This document shows positions 22,181 to 30,083 of a DNA stretch of 50,677 nucleotides, one piece after another. How positions within the stretch are numbered: position 1 is the stretch's first letter; every line of letters begins with the position of its first letter. This DNA is from Cyanobacteria bacterium M5B4. GTDB taxonomy: Bacteria; Cyanobacteriota; Cyanobacteriia; Pseudanabaenales; Pseudanabaenaceae. The notes beneath the pieces are model-generated. The model was not told the DNA's origin, searched no databases, and saw only the letters and a list, made by a program, of their open reading frames with translations. Location: NCBI GenBank assembly GCA_002861535.1, contig PHFO01000003.1:1-50677 (forward strand), given 5' to 3'. The position numbers and the translations under genes are program-made.

Positions 22181-22303
22181 TGTGCTAAATGAGCAATTGT
22201 AAGCCTTGAAAGGCTAACTGCGAAAGCATCAGGGGGGATCAATCCTATTAATTGAAACAAAAAGTAGCACATTTCTATGCCCTATAATAAATTCACTATA
22301 ATT
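22181..22303 (+). promoter_or_regulatory. Gap before the zinc-ribbon gene: paired segments and two -10 boxes
   Basis: TGTGCTA (22181-22187) and TAGCACA (about 22265-22271) are complementary and enclose a small hairpin AGCCTTGAAAGGCT (22202-22215), so this segment could fold as an RNA domain. Two perfect TATAAT boxes follow, at about 22283 and 22298, and would transcribe the zinc-ribbon gene at 22365 without including the folded part. I match no known riboswitch. It may equally be the terminator region of the preceding gene. Confidence 0.35.
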
Positions 22304-22364
22304 ACCCTAAACTTTTTTTACAAACATTGACTTTTAATAAAAATTTTTAGAAGGACGGTTTACT

Positions 22365-22613
22365 ATGGCTCTGATAGAAATGATTCGTTGTCCCAACTGC
22401 GGCTCCCATGCGGAGCGTCATCACTTGACTTTAGCAGGTCAAGTCAAGATCGAGTGCGATGTCTGCGACTATCTGCTGATTTTAGACACCCAATCGGGGC
22501 AAGTGGTAGAATTCCAGCCCCCAGGCAACGATGCCGAATATCTGCACATGCGCAGGAAGCACCTGTTTATCAAAATTGCTGATGCTATAGCTCACAGGGA
22601 GTTAGTTCGTTAA
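22365..22613 (+). CDS. Small zinc-ribbon protein
   Basis: 82 residues with two CxxC knuckles (IRCPNCGSHAERHH and IECDVCDYLLIL), 22 residues apart, a typical zinc ribbon, then a basic C-terminal helix (MRRKHLFIKIADAIAHREL). Similar small proteins in cyanobacteria are sometimes labelled PriA-like on the strength of the zinc ribbon only. There is no helicase domain here, so I give no function. A strong Shine-Dalgarno-like AGAAGGA precedes ATG 22365. The end overlaps the convergent dacB-type gene by 29 bases. Confidence 0.8.
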   Translation: MALIEMIRCPNCGSHAERHHLTLAGQVKIECDVCDYLLILDTQSGQVVEFQPPGNDAEYLHMRRKHLFIKIADAIAHRELVR

Positions 22614-23862
22614 TCAGGGCAACCATGGCATCGATCGTGGCGCGATTTTGGGCAGGGTTTGCCAAGCTGTGATTGATCAAGATGGCGAAGATTACAGGGG
22701 GATAGTGGGGAGGTTTGAGGTAGCCCGCCAGAGTACTAATGCCCGTAAGAGTGCCTGTTTTTGCCTGGAGGTCGAGGTTAGCAAGGCGGTTGCTGAGGGT
22801 GCCGTCCTTCCCCCCGATCGGTAAACTAGCGCGGAAGGAGGAATGCTCTGCCATTTTGACTAAAAGCTCTACTATTTGCTGGGGCGTAGCTTGATTGTGG
22901 CGGGAAAGCCCTGAACCATCGGCGAGATAGAATCCCGCAGATTTCACTTGCTGAGAGAGGAAGGCTCTACCCGTCGTTTCGTAGTCCTGTCCGGGGCGGG
23001 GGTAGTGTCTGCCCACAATGCGGAGAAGTTGCTCGGCGTAGAGATTATTACTATCTTTGTTAGCAGTTTGGACTAGCTTATGGAGGGGAGGGGACAAAAC
23101 AACTGCTGTACCTGGTTTTAGCTTTTTCATGCCCCGTCTTTTTAACTCGTGGCGCAGGAGGCTAAGAAATTGCGCCCCGGGGTCTGGAATGGGGTGGGCA
23201 TACTCGATCGGCTGGGGAATTATGCCCTTGAGAATGAGGGTTTGGGAATCTACTTGAATTTCTAGGGTATCTTCCTGCCCCAATTGAGTGCTATTTTGCA
23301 CTTGCCACCCCTGCGCCCTGGAGGGATGCTTCCAACTAAAATTAGGGTCAACCTTCCATTCCAAGATGTTTTCATCGATGACCACTGCCCCGATCGGTGG
23401 GGCATAGGGTTCCTGGCGGTCTGCCCATTCCCAGCCCCTACCGTAGCTGTTGCCCCAGGGTTCGGCGGTAATTTGGAAACTTTGGATTGGTATATTGCCT
23501 GGGTTTAGTTGCCCTACCAACCGCGGTAAATCCCGATCGGAGCGGAAACTGGGATCACCGCCCCCCGTCAGTTTCAGCTCCCCCTTGTCCGTGACTGTCA
23601 AAATCGTTTTGACCCGAAAATCTGCCCCCAGGGTAGTCAATGCCCCCGCCGTCGTAAATAATTTTTGCACCGAAGCCGGGATAAAAGACTGTCCCCCGTT
23701 AATATCGACCAAAACTTCCTCTCCCGAGCGCACCACCACACCCAATCTAGCGCTAGACTGTGACCACTGGGACAGCAACGCCGACTGCAACCGATCGGGG
23801 CAAATACTCTCCCCTGGCACTGAAACGAGCAACAGGGAAAACCAGGCATAAAACAGTTTCAT
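22585..23862 (-). CDS. dacB: D-alanyl-D-alanine carboxypeptidase / endopeptidase (PBP4 family)
   Basis: Periplasmic peptidoglycan-trimming serine peptidase (S13 family). The three active-site motifs are present: SVQK (in SFIPASVQKLFTTAGAL), SNN (in DSNNLYAEQLLR) and KTG (in LQAKTGTLTG). I choose ATG 23862 because it gives a standard signal peptide, MKLFYAWFSLLLVSVPGES. Codons up to 23904 add an unlikely leader. The large insert domain between the first two motifs, characteristic of PBP4, is present. About 425 residues. Confidence 0.92.
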   Translation of the reverse strand: MKLFYAWFSLLLVSVPGESICPDRLQSALLSQWSQSSARLGVVVRSGEEVLVDINGGQSFIPASVQKLFTTAGALTTLGADFRVKTILTVTDKGELKLTGGGDPSFRSDRDLPRLVGQLNPGNIPIQSFQITAEPWGNSYGRGWEWADRQEPYAPPIGAVVIDENILEWKVDPNFSWKHPSRAQGWQVQNSTQLGQEDTLEIQVDSQTLILKGIIPQPIEYAHPIPDPGAQFLSLLRHELKRRGMKKLKPGTAVVLSPPLHKLVQTANKDSNNLYAEQLLRIVGRHYPRPGQDYETTGRAFLSQQVKSAGFYLADGSGLSRHNQATPQQIVELLVKMAEHSSFRASLPIGGKDGTLSNRLANLDLQAKTGTLTGISTLAGYLKPPHYPPVIFAILINHSLANPAQNRATIDAMVALINELTPCEL

Positions 23863-23937
23863 TGGGATGTAATTGTGATAGATTTTAGATAAAAATTCGG
23901 TCAATCAAGTTTAGCCCAAAAGCCTAGAGGTATTTTT

Positions 23938-24441
23938 ATGCAGTCAGACACGATCGGTACATCCAAGGCTGCGGTGCCTATTCCCGTCTACCGCGAACTC
24001 GCTGCCGAACTCCAAGCCGCCCAAGCAAAAATCATCCAACTGCAGAGCCAAAACGATCGGTTAGCCAAACAAAATCAAGTCCTGACCGCAGAAATTCAAA
24101 CCATCATCAACGCCCATCATCAAAGCCAAGCCATTATCAGGGAAGCCCAAGAACTTAACCAAGCCACTATTAACCAGGCGCAAGAGCAGAGCTACACCAC
24201 TATCAACCAAGCCCAAGCCAAAATCGAAGCCCTATTTCAGACACCGAAACCCAAGGAACAAGAAGAAGTAGTGATCGACGAGTCTCAAATTGCCCATCGC
24301 ACCGTAGAACCAGCTTCCATGCCAGGAGAAATGACCGAAACTGCTCCCCTCAATCGCGGCTGGCTGGTTTTACTAATTTCTGTGATTGTAATAATCTCCT
24401 TTGGGGCGGGGTACCTTATCATCAAAGCTAGTCAACGCTGA
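23938..24441 (+). CDS. Coiled-coil protein with C-terminal membrane anchor
   Basis: 167 residues, no recognised family. Residues 20-100 form a coiled coil. Within it SQAIIREAQELN, QATINQAQEQS and YTTINQAQAKI are three successive 11-residue repeats, a hendecad pattern typical of right-handed coiled coils. A linker rich in Glu and Pro follows, then one transmembrane segment (WLVLLISVIVIISFGAGYLII) near the C-terminus with only a short positive tail. This is a tail-anchored topology, leaving the coiled coil probably cytoplasmic. Its stop overlaps the start of the PBP1A gene, and this tight coupling suggests a role with that cell-wall synthase; that is inference. Confidence 0.8.
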   Translation: MQSDTIGTSKAAVPIPVYRELAAELQAAQAKIIQLQSQNDRLAKQNQVLTAEIQTIINAHHQSQAIIREAQELNQATINQAQEQSYTTINQAQAKIEALFQTPKPKEQEEVVIDESQIAHRTVEPASMPGEMTETAPLNRGWLVLLISVIVIISFGAGYLIIKASQR

Positions 24442-26345
24442 TGCTAAAAGACCACATTCAAGAGGCGGAACTTGTTGCCCCCGACCTCCGACAACTGATT
24501 TTAAGCACTGTGGGCAAGATAGCCCTCAGTTGTACTATGCTTCTAGGCTCTGCCATTGCTGGCGGTATTGTCGGGCTAGCCCTCAGTTTTCGTGACTTGC
24601 CCGATGTGCGCGTACTAAAGGTTTATGCTCCTTCCGAAACCTCCTACATCTACGATATTAACGGCGAATTGATCGCCCGCCTGCACGGCGATGTTAACCG
24701 CGAGGTGGTGCCCCTAGAGCGTATTTCTCCCAACCTCAAACGGGCAGTATTAGCGATCGAGGACTCCTATTTTTTACAGCACAACGGCATTGATCCCGTG
24801 GGTATTGCCAGGGCATTAGTGGTCAACTTCCAAAGCAAATCCACTAGGGAGGGGGGATCGACCCTGACCCAGCAATTAGTCAAAAACCTATTTCTCACTA
24901 ACGAACTCAGTATCAGTCGCAAAGCCGCTGAAGCTTTTCTATCTCTGAGGGTAGAGCAGGTGTTTGATAAAAACCAGATTTTAGAAATGTACCTCAATCA
25001 AGTTTATTGGGGCGAAAACACGAACGGCGCAGAAACAGCAGCCCAAAACTACTTCAATAAGTCGGCGGCAGAACTCACCCTCGCGGAATCGGCCATGTTG
25101 GCAGGAATTATTCAAGCCCCCTCGGTTTACAACCCCTTTGTTGACTTTAAGGTTGCCAAACAACGTCAAGCCGTAGTGCTCAAGCGGATGCTAGATATAG
25201 GCTGGATTACCGAGAAGGAATATAAAGACGCGAAAAATGAACCGATCAAACTAGGTAAGGGTATTTCCTTTGAGACATCCCGCGTGCCCTATGTCAGTCA
25301 GGCAGTGGCGGCAGAACTGGAGGAACGCTTTGGTTTGGATACGGTGCTGAAGGGAGGTTTGCGGGTTAAAACCACGATCGATTTGAAGCTACAACGGATG
25401 GCAGAGCGGGTAGCCCAGGAAAGCCATGATTCCCTAGTTTATCAGGGGGTAGGTGCAGACCAAATGGCAATGGTGGCGGTAGACAGCAGTAATGGTTTTG
25501 TCAAAGCCTTGGTGGGGGGAGTTGGTCCCTTTCAAAAGAATCAGTTTAATCGGGCAGTGCAGGCGCGTCGTCAGTTGGGTTCATCCTTTAAGCCCTTTGT
25601 GTATTACTCGGCTTTCGCGACGGGCAATTGGGCACCGGATTCTGTAATTGATGATTCCCCTGTGAGTTTTCCCGATGGCGACGGCTATTATTCGCCCCAG
25701 AATTATGACAATACTTTTTCTGGTCCCATTAGTATCCGTCAGGCGGTGGCAGTTTCACGCAATATTCCGGCGGTTTTGTTGGGGGAATATGTGGGGATTA
25801 AAAAGGTAATTGAAGATTGTCGCAAGATGGGGATCAACAGTCCCTTACCTCCTGTGATTTCTTTGCCCCTGGGAGCGGCGGACATTACGCCGATGGAGGC
25901 TGCCGGTGCCTATGCCATGTTTGCCAATGGGGGTTACAAGGTGCGGGCGACTTTAATTGCCCAGGTTACGGATAGCAAGGGCAACATTATTTTAGATAAT
26001 ACCAACCTCAAAAAGGAGGTGGCTTTAGACCCGATCGCGGTGGGTATGGTTAACGACGTTTTGCAGGCGGTAGTGAGGCAGGGCACGGGTACAGCGGCAC
26101 AGTTGGCTGATGGCAGACCTGTTGCTGGCAAGACGGGCACGACTTCGGATTTTCGGGATGCCTGGTTTATTGGCTATGTGCCCCAGATGTCTTTGGCTGT
26201 ATGGATTGGCAATGATGATTATTCGCCTATGTCCTATGGGGTGACGGGGGGGGTATTTGTAGCTCCCATTTGGCGGCGGTTTATGGAAAGGGCTATGGCA
26301 GGGCAACCAATTAAAAATTTCCCCGATCCCAGTACGATTAAGTGA
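24441..26345 (+). CDS. Class A penicillin-binding protein (PBP1A family)
   Basis: Bifunctional peptidoglycan glycosyltransferase/transpeptidase, 634 residues. A membrane anchor at about residues 25-50 is followed by the GT51 domain, with the catalytic Glu in AVLAIEDSYFLQHNGID and the signature GGSTLTQQLVKNLFLTNE. The transpeptidase domain has SxxK in LGSSFKPFVYYSA, SRN in AVSRNIPAV, and KTGTT in VAGKTGTTSDFRDAWFIG. All catalytic residues are present. It starts within the stop of the coiled-coil gene and its TGA overlaps the ATG of the next small gene. Confidence 0.94.
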   Translation: MLKDHIQEAELVAPDLRQLILSTVGKIALSCTMLLGSAIAGGIVGLALSFRDLPDVRVLKVYAPSETSYIYDINGELIARLHGDVNREVVPLERISPNLKRAVLAIEDSYFLQHNGIDPVGIARALVVNFQSKSTREGGSTLTQQLVKNLFLTNELSISRKAAEAFLSLRVEQVFDKNQILEMYLNQVYWGENTNGAETAAQNYFNKSAAELTLAESAMLAGIIQAPSVYNPFVDFKVAKQRQAVVLKRMLDIGWITEKEYKDAKNEPIKLGKGISFETSRVPYVSQAVAAELEERFGLDTVLKGGLRVKTTIDLKLQRMAERVAQESHDSLVYQGVGADQMAMVAVDSSNGFVKALVGGVGPFQKNQFNRAVQARRQLGSSFKPFVYYSAFATGNWAPDSVIDDSPVSFPDGDGYYSPQNYDNTFSGPISIRQAVAVSRNIPAVLLGEYVGIKKVIEDCRKMGINSPLPPVISLPLGAADITPMEAAGAYAMFANGGYKVRATLIAQVTDSKGNIILDNTNLKKEVALDPIAVGMVNDVLQAVVRQGTGTAAQLADGRPVAGKTGTTSDFRDAWFIGYVPQMSLAVWIGNDDYSPMSYGVTGGVFVAPIWRRFMERAMAGQPIKNFPDPSTIK

Positions 26346-26521
26346 TGAACATGATCGGTAAAATTTTGGTTTTATCTTTGGCGATTTCTGCCCTAATTAA
26401 GTACGGCTTGCCCCTGTGGCTAGATTTAGAGCAACTTTCCTCCTTGCAACGGCAGGCTGTAGCAATTGTTTGCCTGACTGTTGTACCGGTTGTATTTTTA
26501 GGGTACTTGGGACGCAAGTAA
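26345..26521 (+). CDS. 58-residue membrane protein
   Basis: Begins MNMIGKILVLSLAISALIKY and ends FLGYLGRK, with two hydrophobic stretches (residues about 5-18 and 35-53) separated by LPLWLDLEQLSSLQ. Its ATG overlaps the PBP1A stop (ATGA), and the TetR gene follows within 14 bases. This strong coupling, together with the clean membrane-protein composition, supports a real gene. I recall similar short two-helix proteins in other cyanobacteria but cannot name a family. Confidence 0.65.
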   Translation: MNMIGKILVLSLAISALIKYGLPLWLDLEQLSSLQRQAVAIVCLTVVPVVFLGYLGRK

Positions 26522-26535
26522 TTGGAGACCATTAA

Positions 26536-27206
26536 ATGAATGGTTCTTACCACCACGGGGATTTAAAGCAGGCATTGATCAGTGCGGCTTTGGAGGTGGT
26601 GGCGCAGGAAGGGGCGAAAAACTTGTCTCTACGCCAGGTGGCGAAGCGGGTGGGGGTTTCTCACAATGCGCCCTATCGTCATTTCCCCGATCGGGATGCC
26701 CTATTAGCGGCTTTGGCGGAGGAGGGGTTTAGGGGGTTAACGGCAGCCATGATCAGTGGGGGGAAGCATACCATTATCCCGTGGAACATTTAACTGCTGT
26801 TGGCTATGCCTATGTTAGTTATGCCCTGGAGCATCCCCACCACTACCGCTTGATGTTTAGTGATTTTCAGTGGGGCAGTGGCGTTTATCCTGATTTGGAT
26901 TATTGGAGTGAGAGGGCATTTCAGGTTTTACTAGATGCCATCGATCGGGGGATTCGATCGGGGGTATTCCGTCAGGTAGAAGCCCAAAGTTTGGCTTTAG
27001 TGGCTTGGTCTTTGGTGCATGGACAGGCTTTATTAGCCATCGATCGGCGTATTTCTTTTGCTTCTGAGCGGGAGTTAAAGGACTTTTTATCTTTTTCGGC
27101 TCAAATGCTGATGACGGGGATCAGCCAAAATCAGAGTGATCCACTGCCACCCGTTCATCAAAGACAAAACATTTGCCCTGCCATAAACTGCGATCGGGGG
27201 GGATAG
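26536..27206 (+). CDS. TetR family regulator with WHG-type C-terminal domain (one-base frameshift)
   Basis: The N-terminal helix-turn-helix is standard (LISAALEVVAQEGAKNLSLR, then QVAKRVGVSHNAPYRHFPDR). The frame stops at about 26793. The continuation, YHYPVEHLTAVGYAYVSYALEHPHHYRLMFSD, is in the next frame and is joined by adding one G to the G run at 26758-26763. The repaired protein is 223 residues. The HPHHYRLMFSD motif is that of the TetR_C_13/WHG ligand domain. The last 28 residues run into the convergent trhO gene and may be another frame effect. The regulated gene is unknown; the operon position suggests the envelope genes upstream. Confidence 0.85.
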
Positions 27207-27837
27207 TAGCAAGATATTGGAGAATGCCCCCTTTGAGGTGATAGACTTCCTTAAATCCCTGCTGTAGGAGATAGGCGCTGGCTTTTTCGCAACGAATGCC
27301 GCCGGTACAAAACATGGCGACTTTAGGGGGAGCGATCGGTTTAATTTTTTCTTGTACGTACTGGGGAAATTCACCAAAGCTATCTAATTCAGGATTAACG
27401 GCTCCCACAAAAGTACCTAATTCTACTTCGTACTGATTGCGGGTATCGATGACTAACACAGTGGGGTCAGAAATTAAATCATTCCAGTCTTTTGGTTCGA
27501 TGTAGGTGCCCCTTTGTTGCAGGGGATCGATGTCTTCTATTCCCATCCTAATAATCTCTTGTTTGAGTCTTACTTTCATTTTGCCGAAGGGAATGATGTC
27601 TGTCATTCCTTCTTTTGTTTCCATGGTGCGGAAACGATCGTCTTGACGCAAGAAGTTAATTACTCCGTCTATACCTTCCCTCGTACCGGCGATGGTGCTA
27701 TTGATCCCTTCTTTTGCTAATAAAATCGTGCCTTTAATCTGCCATTGGTCACATAGTTGTTTTAATTGAACTTGCAATTTCTGATAGTCGGGTAAGGGGA
27801 CAAAATGATAAAAGGTGCAAACAACGATCGGTTTCAT
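27121..27837 (-). CDS. trhO: tRNA uridine(34) hydroxylase, rhodanese type
   Basis: Adds the 5-hydroxyl to U34 of certain tRNAs. It has an N-terminal ferredoxin-like domain (GTILLAKEGINSTIAG) and a rhodanese domain (LVIDTRNQYEVELGTF) with the active-site loop MFCTGGIRCEKASAYL. It stops at FVFDERVAVDHSDFG, 238 residues, where many members continue with a cysteine-rich C-terminal segment. It may be a naturally short form or cut by an undetected frameshift. Its start overlaps the kinase gene by four bases. Confidence 0.88.
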   Translation of the reverse strand: MKPIVVCTFYHFVPLPDYQKLQVQLKQLCDQWQIKGTILLAKEGINSTIAGTREGIDGVINFLRQDDRFRTMETKEGMTDIIPFGKMKVRLKQEIIRMGIEDIDPLQQRGTYIEPKDWNDLISDPTVLVIDTRNQYEVELGTFVGAVNPELDSFGEFPQYVQEKIKPIAPPKVAMFCTGGIRCEKASAYLLQQGFKEVYHLKGGILQYLATIPPDRSLWQGKCFVFDERVAVDHSDFG

Positions 27838-28853
27838 TTATCTTCCTCCAACAGTTGTAAAAGAGCTTCTTCCATCACGATCGGGTTTGTGGTAGAAGTG
27901 CCGAACTGTCTGACGACAATACTGGCAGCCAAATTGCCCAGGATGGCTCCTTCTACATAGCTACCGCCAACGGCTAGGGTTAAACTCAGGGCTGCTACTA
28001 CTGTATCTCCCGCCCCTGTAACATCAAACACTTCGGTACGGTTAAAGGCGGGGATATGGAAGGCATCATTGTGAGTAAAGAGGCTCATGCCCTCTTCGCC
28101 TCTGGTGATCAGGACTTGCTGGGCTTGGGTGATTTGCAAGAGGTCCTGGGCGGCTTGAGCAAGATTATCAGAGATGGGGTAGCCAACGGCACGCTCTACT
28201 TCGGGGATATTGGGCGTAAAGATGGAGGCTCCGGCAAACCGATCGAGGTTTTGTTGTGCGTCTACTACCGTGAGGGGATGTTGCAACGCTTCTGCAATTA
28301 CACGGGGCATTAGTACCCCTTCGCTATAGTCAGAACAAACTAAAACAGCCACCTCTGCCCGATGGTCGCGGATGAAGTGGGCTAACTGCTGTTCTATTTC
28401 TGGGGAGGGGCTTTGGTCCGATTTGCGATCGATGCGGACGATCTGCTGGGTGACGGATTGGCGACTGTGCCCGGAAATTCGCGTTTTCGTTACTGTGGGA
28501 CGGGAGGGATCGACCACAATGCCCCTAGTGTCAATGCCCGCCTCCTGAAAGATATGTTTGAGTACCTGCCCTTGGTCATCGTTGCCAATTATGCCTACGG
28601 CTAGGACTTCACCCCCCAGGCGGGCTAAATTGTAGATGGCATTAGCCCCTCCTCCAGGAACCTGGCGCGTTTCTTCATGGCGCAGAATTAAGACTGGGGC
28701 TTCCCGCGAAATTCGCTCTGCCCCGCCGGTCACAAATTCATCTAGGGTTAGGTCCCCCACGACCATGATTTTTTGCCCCTGGAAACGGTGCAAATAACCA
28801 ATGAGTTGCTCCTTGCGTGCTAGTAAATGCTGTCTGAACGATCGTGGCACCAT
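27834..28853 (-). CDS. D-glycero-beta-D-manno-heptose-7-phosphate kinase-like (RfaE1) PfkB kinase
   Basis: 339 residues, PfkB/ribokinase fold. The substrate-side GGGANAIYNLARLGGEVLAV and the catalytic DVTGAGDTVVAALSL (base Asp) are intact. The RfaE1 hallmarks, TVTKTRISGHSRQSVTQQIVRID, point to heptose-7-phosphate as substrate for LPS-type ADP-heptose. The nucleotidyltransferase domain of fused HldE proteins is absent. ADP-heptose genes are not otherwise in the window, so substrate assignment is by family. Confidence 0.86.
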   Translation of the reverse strand: MVPRSFRQHLLARKEQLIGYLHRFQGQKIMVVGDLTLDEFVTGGAERISREAPVLILRHEETRQVPGGGANAIYNLARLGGEVLAVGIIGNDDQGQVLKHIFQEAGIDTRGIVVDPSRPTVTKTRISGHSRQSVTQQIVRIDRKSDQSPSPEIEQQLAHFIRDHRAEVAVLVCSDYSEGVLMPRVIAEALQHPLTVVDAQQNLDRFAGASIFTPNIPEVERAVGYPISDNLAQAAQDLLQITQAQQVLITRGEEGMSLFTHNDAFHIPAFNRTEVFDVTGAGDTVVAALSLTLAVGGSYVEGAILGNLAASIVVRQFGTSTTNPIVMEEALLQLLEEDK

Positions 28854-28877
28854 GAAAAATAAATTAGAGGTAAAGGA

Positions 28878-29837
28878 TTATAGTCTATCTTGGGGCAGAC
28901 GTTCCAGACGTTTTTCTATGTCATCTACTTTGGTTTTGACTCCCCGTAGGTCAGTAAACAATTTGTAAATGTCGGCAATTATTTGTGAGCTAGGGGCAAG
29001 GGGCAACTGGGCTACAGTTTTGGGGTCTGGCGGTGCAGAGGCAAAAATGGGGGCATATCTGGGGTTTTGTTGGGTTTTGGCAAGAAAAATATCGATAGCA
29101 ATCCCGCGATTGACGCAGTCCTGGGCGCAATCCCGATCGGGTTCGCCGTATTCCGCCAAGTTTTTGCCCCCGCCTCTGCCATGAATAGCAATTAGTTCAC
29201 CGCGACTATTGAAGACGGGTCCACCGCTCATGCCCCTGCGCGTGGGCGCACTGTATTGGGTGTTGTAGTCGCCGTCCTCCGGCTGTTTTAATAAAGCTCT
29301 GAGGGTGCCAGAGGTTAAACGAAACGATCGGCTGGGGAATTGGGGACCAGGGTCGGGCCAGCCCGCCACGAATACCGGCTCTTTGGTGATTTTTTGACGA
29401 TTGATCGTCACGATCGGGTAATTTTTGCCCGGGGCAGTAAAGTGCACCACTGCCAGGTCTGATCCTTCCACTTTATTTTGGTTGAGTTTGCCCAGGGGAA
29501 TGATGTTGTCGTTGGTATCTTGGTCATCGACGAAGTGAACGATGCCATCGGCTGTGCGGACACCGTAGTCTGTCCCCCTGGCACTCACCACATGGGCATT
29601 GGTCAGGACATAGTAATCGTCGTTTTTCCTGCCGATCAGTACTCCAGAACCAGGACGGAAGGCTTCCCGCAATGCCTGGTTATCTCCGTCCTTGAGGTCT
29701 TGGGCAACTACCACTGTAGTCTGTCTTGCTACCCCCAAGACTAAGTTCAAATCGATCGCTTGGGAACCCCTGCCCAGCCATAGGCAGAGGCAAAGCCCGA
29801 TCGTGGATAAACCTAGTAACTTCAGCCAGTGCTTCAT
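28878..29837 (-). CDS. Secreted trypsin-like serine protease
   Basis: Family S1 fold, 319 residues from ATG 29837, which gives a clear signal peptide (MKHWLKLLGLSTIGLCLCLW). The triad is His in YVLTNAHVVSARG, Asp in GSDLAVVHFTAPG, and Ser in RRGMSGGPVFNSRGELIAIHG. Probably periplasmic. After the protease domain a helical tail (residues about 285-319, with KTKVDDIEKRLERL) may oligomerise. No PDZ domain is present, unlike Deg/Htr proteases. Confidence 0.86.
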   Translation of the reverse strand: MKHWLKLLGLSTIGLCLCLWLGRGSQAIDLNLVLGVARQTTVVVAQDLKDGDNQALREAFRPGSGVLIGRKNDDYYVLTNAHVVSARGTDYGVRTADGIVHFVDDQDTNDNIIPLGKLNQNKVEGSDLAVVHFTAPGKNYPIVTINRQKITKEPVFVAGWPDPGPQFPSRSFRLTSGTLRALLKQPEDGDYNTQYSAPTRRGMSGGPVFNSRGELIAIHGRGGGKNLAEYGEPDRDCAQDCVNRGIAIDIFLAKTQQNPRYAPIFASAPPDPKTVAQLPLAPSSQIIADIYKLFTDLRGVKTKVDDIEKRLERLPQDRL

Positions 29838-29876
29838 GGAATTTTCTGCGCGACCTGGCATCAATGTATCATTTTT

Positions 29877-30068
29877 CAGGACTTACGCCGAATCACAAGT
29901 CCCCTTCGCCGTGGGAAAAGGGATTGAGGGATGAGGGGGATTTTCTGAAACCCTCACCCTAGCCCTTTCCCAAAAAGGGAGAGAGGACTAAAAAATTGAT
30001 CTACTTCCCTTCTCCCCTGGAAGAAGGGATTGAGGGATGAGGGGAATTTTTCCTTAGCGTAAGTCTTG
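29877..30068 (+). repeat. Interspersed MITE-like repeat, copy 3 (complete, long form)
   Basis: 192 bases bounded by terminal inverted repeats CAGGACTTACG (29877-29887) and CGTAAGTCTTG (30058-30068), with one mismatch. Inside, GGGATTGAGGGATGAGGGGGATTTT and its near copy GGGATTGAGGGATGAGGGGAATTTT occur on either side of the common core CCCTCACCCTAGCCC and its palindrome. This looks like one copy nested in or recombined with another. It fills the gap between the protease and histidine-kinase genes. No flanking direct repeat is obvious. Confidence 0.82.
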
Positions 30069-30083
30069 AATTTCTACAAGGAA

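Noticed and set aside
24090-24240. DNA tandem repeat in the coiled-coil gene
   Set aside because: The similarity is at the protein level (11-residue pattern); the bases are too divergent for a satellite or recent duplication.
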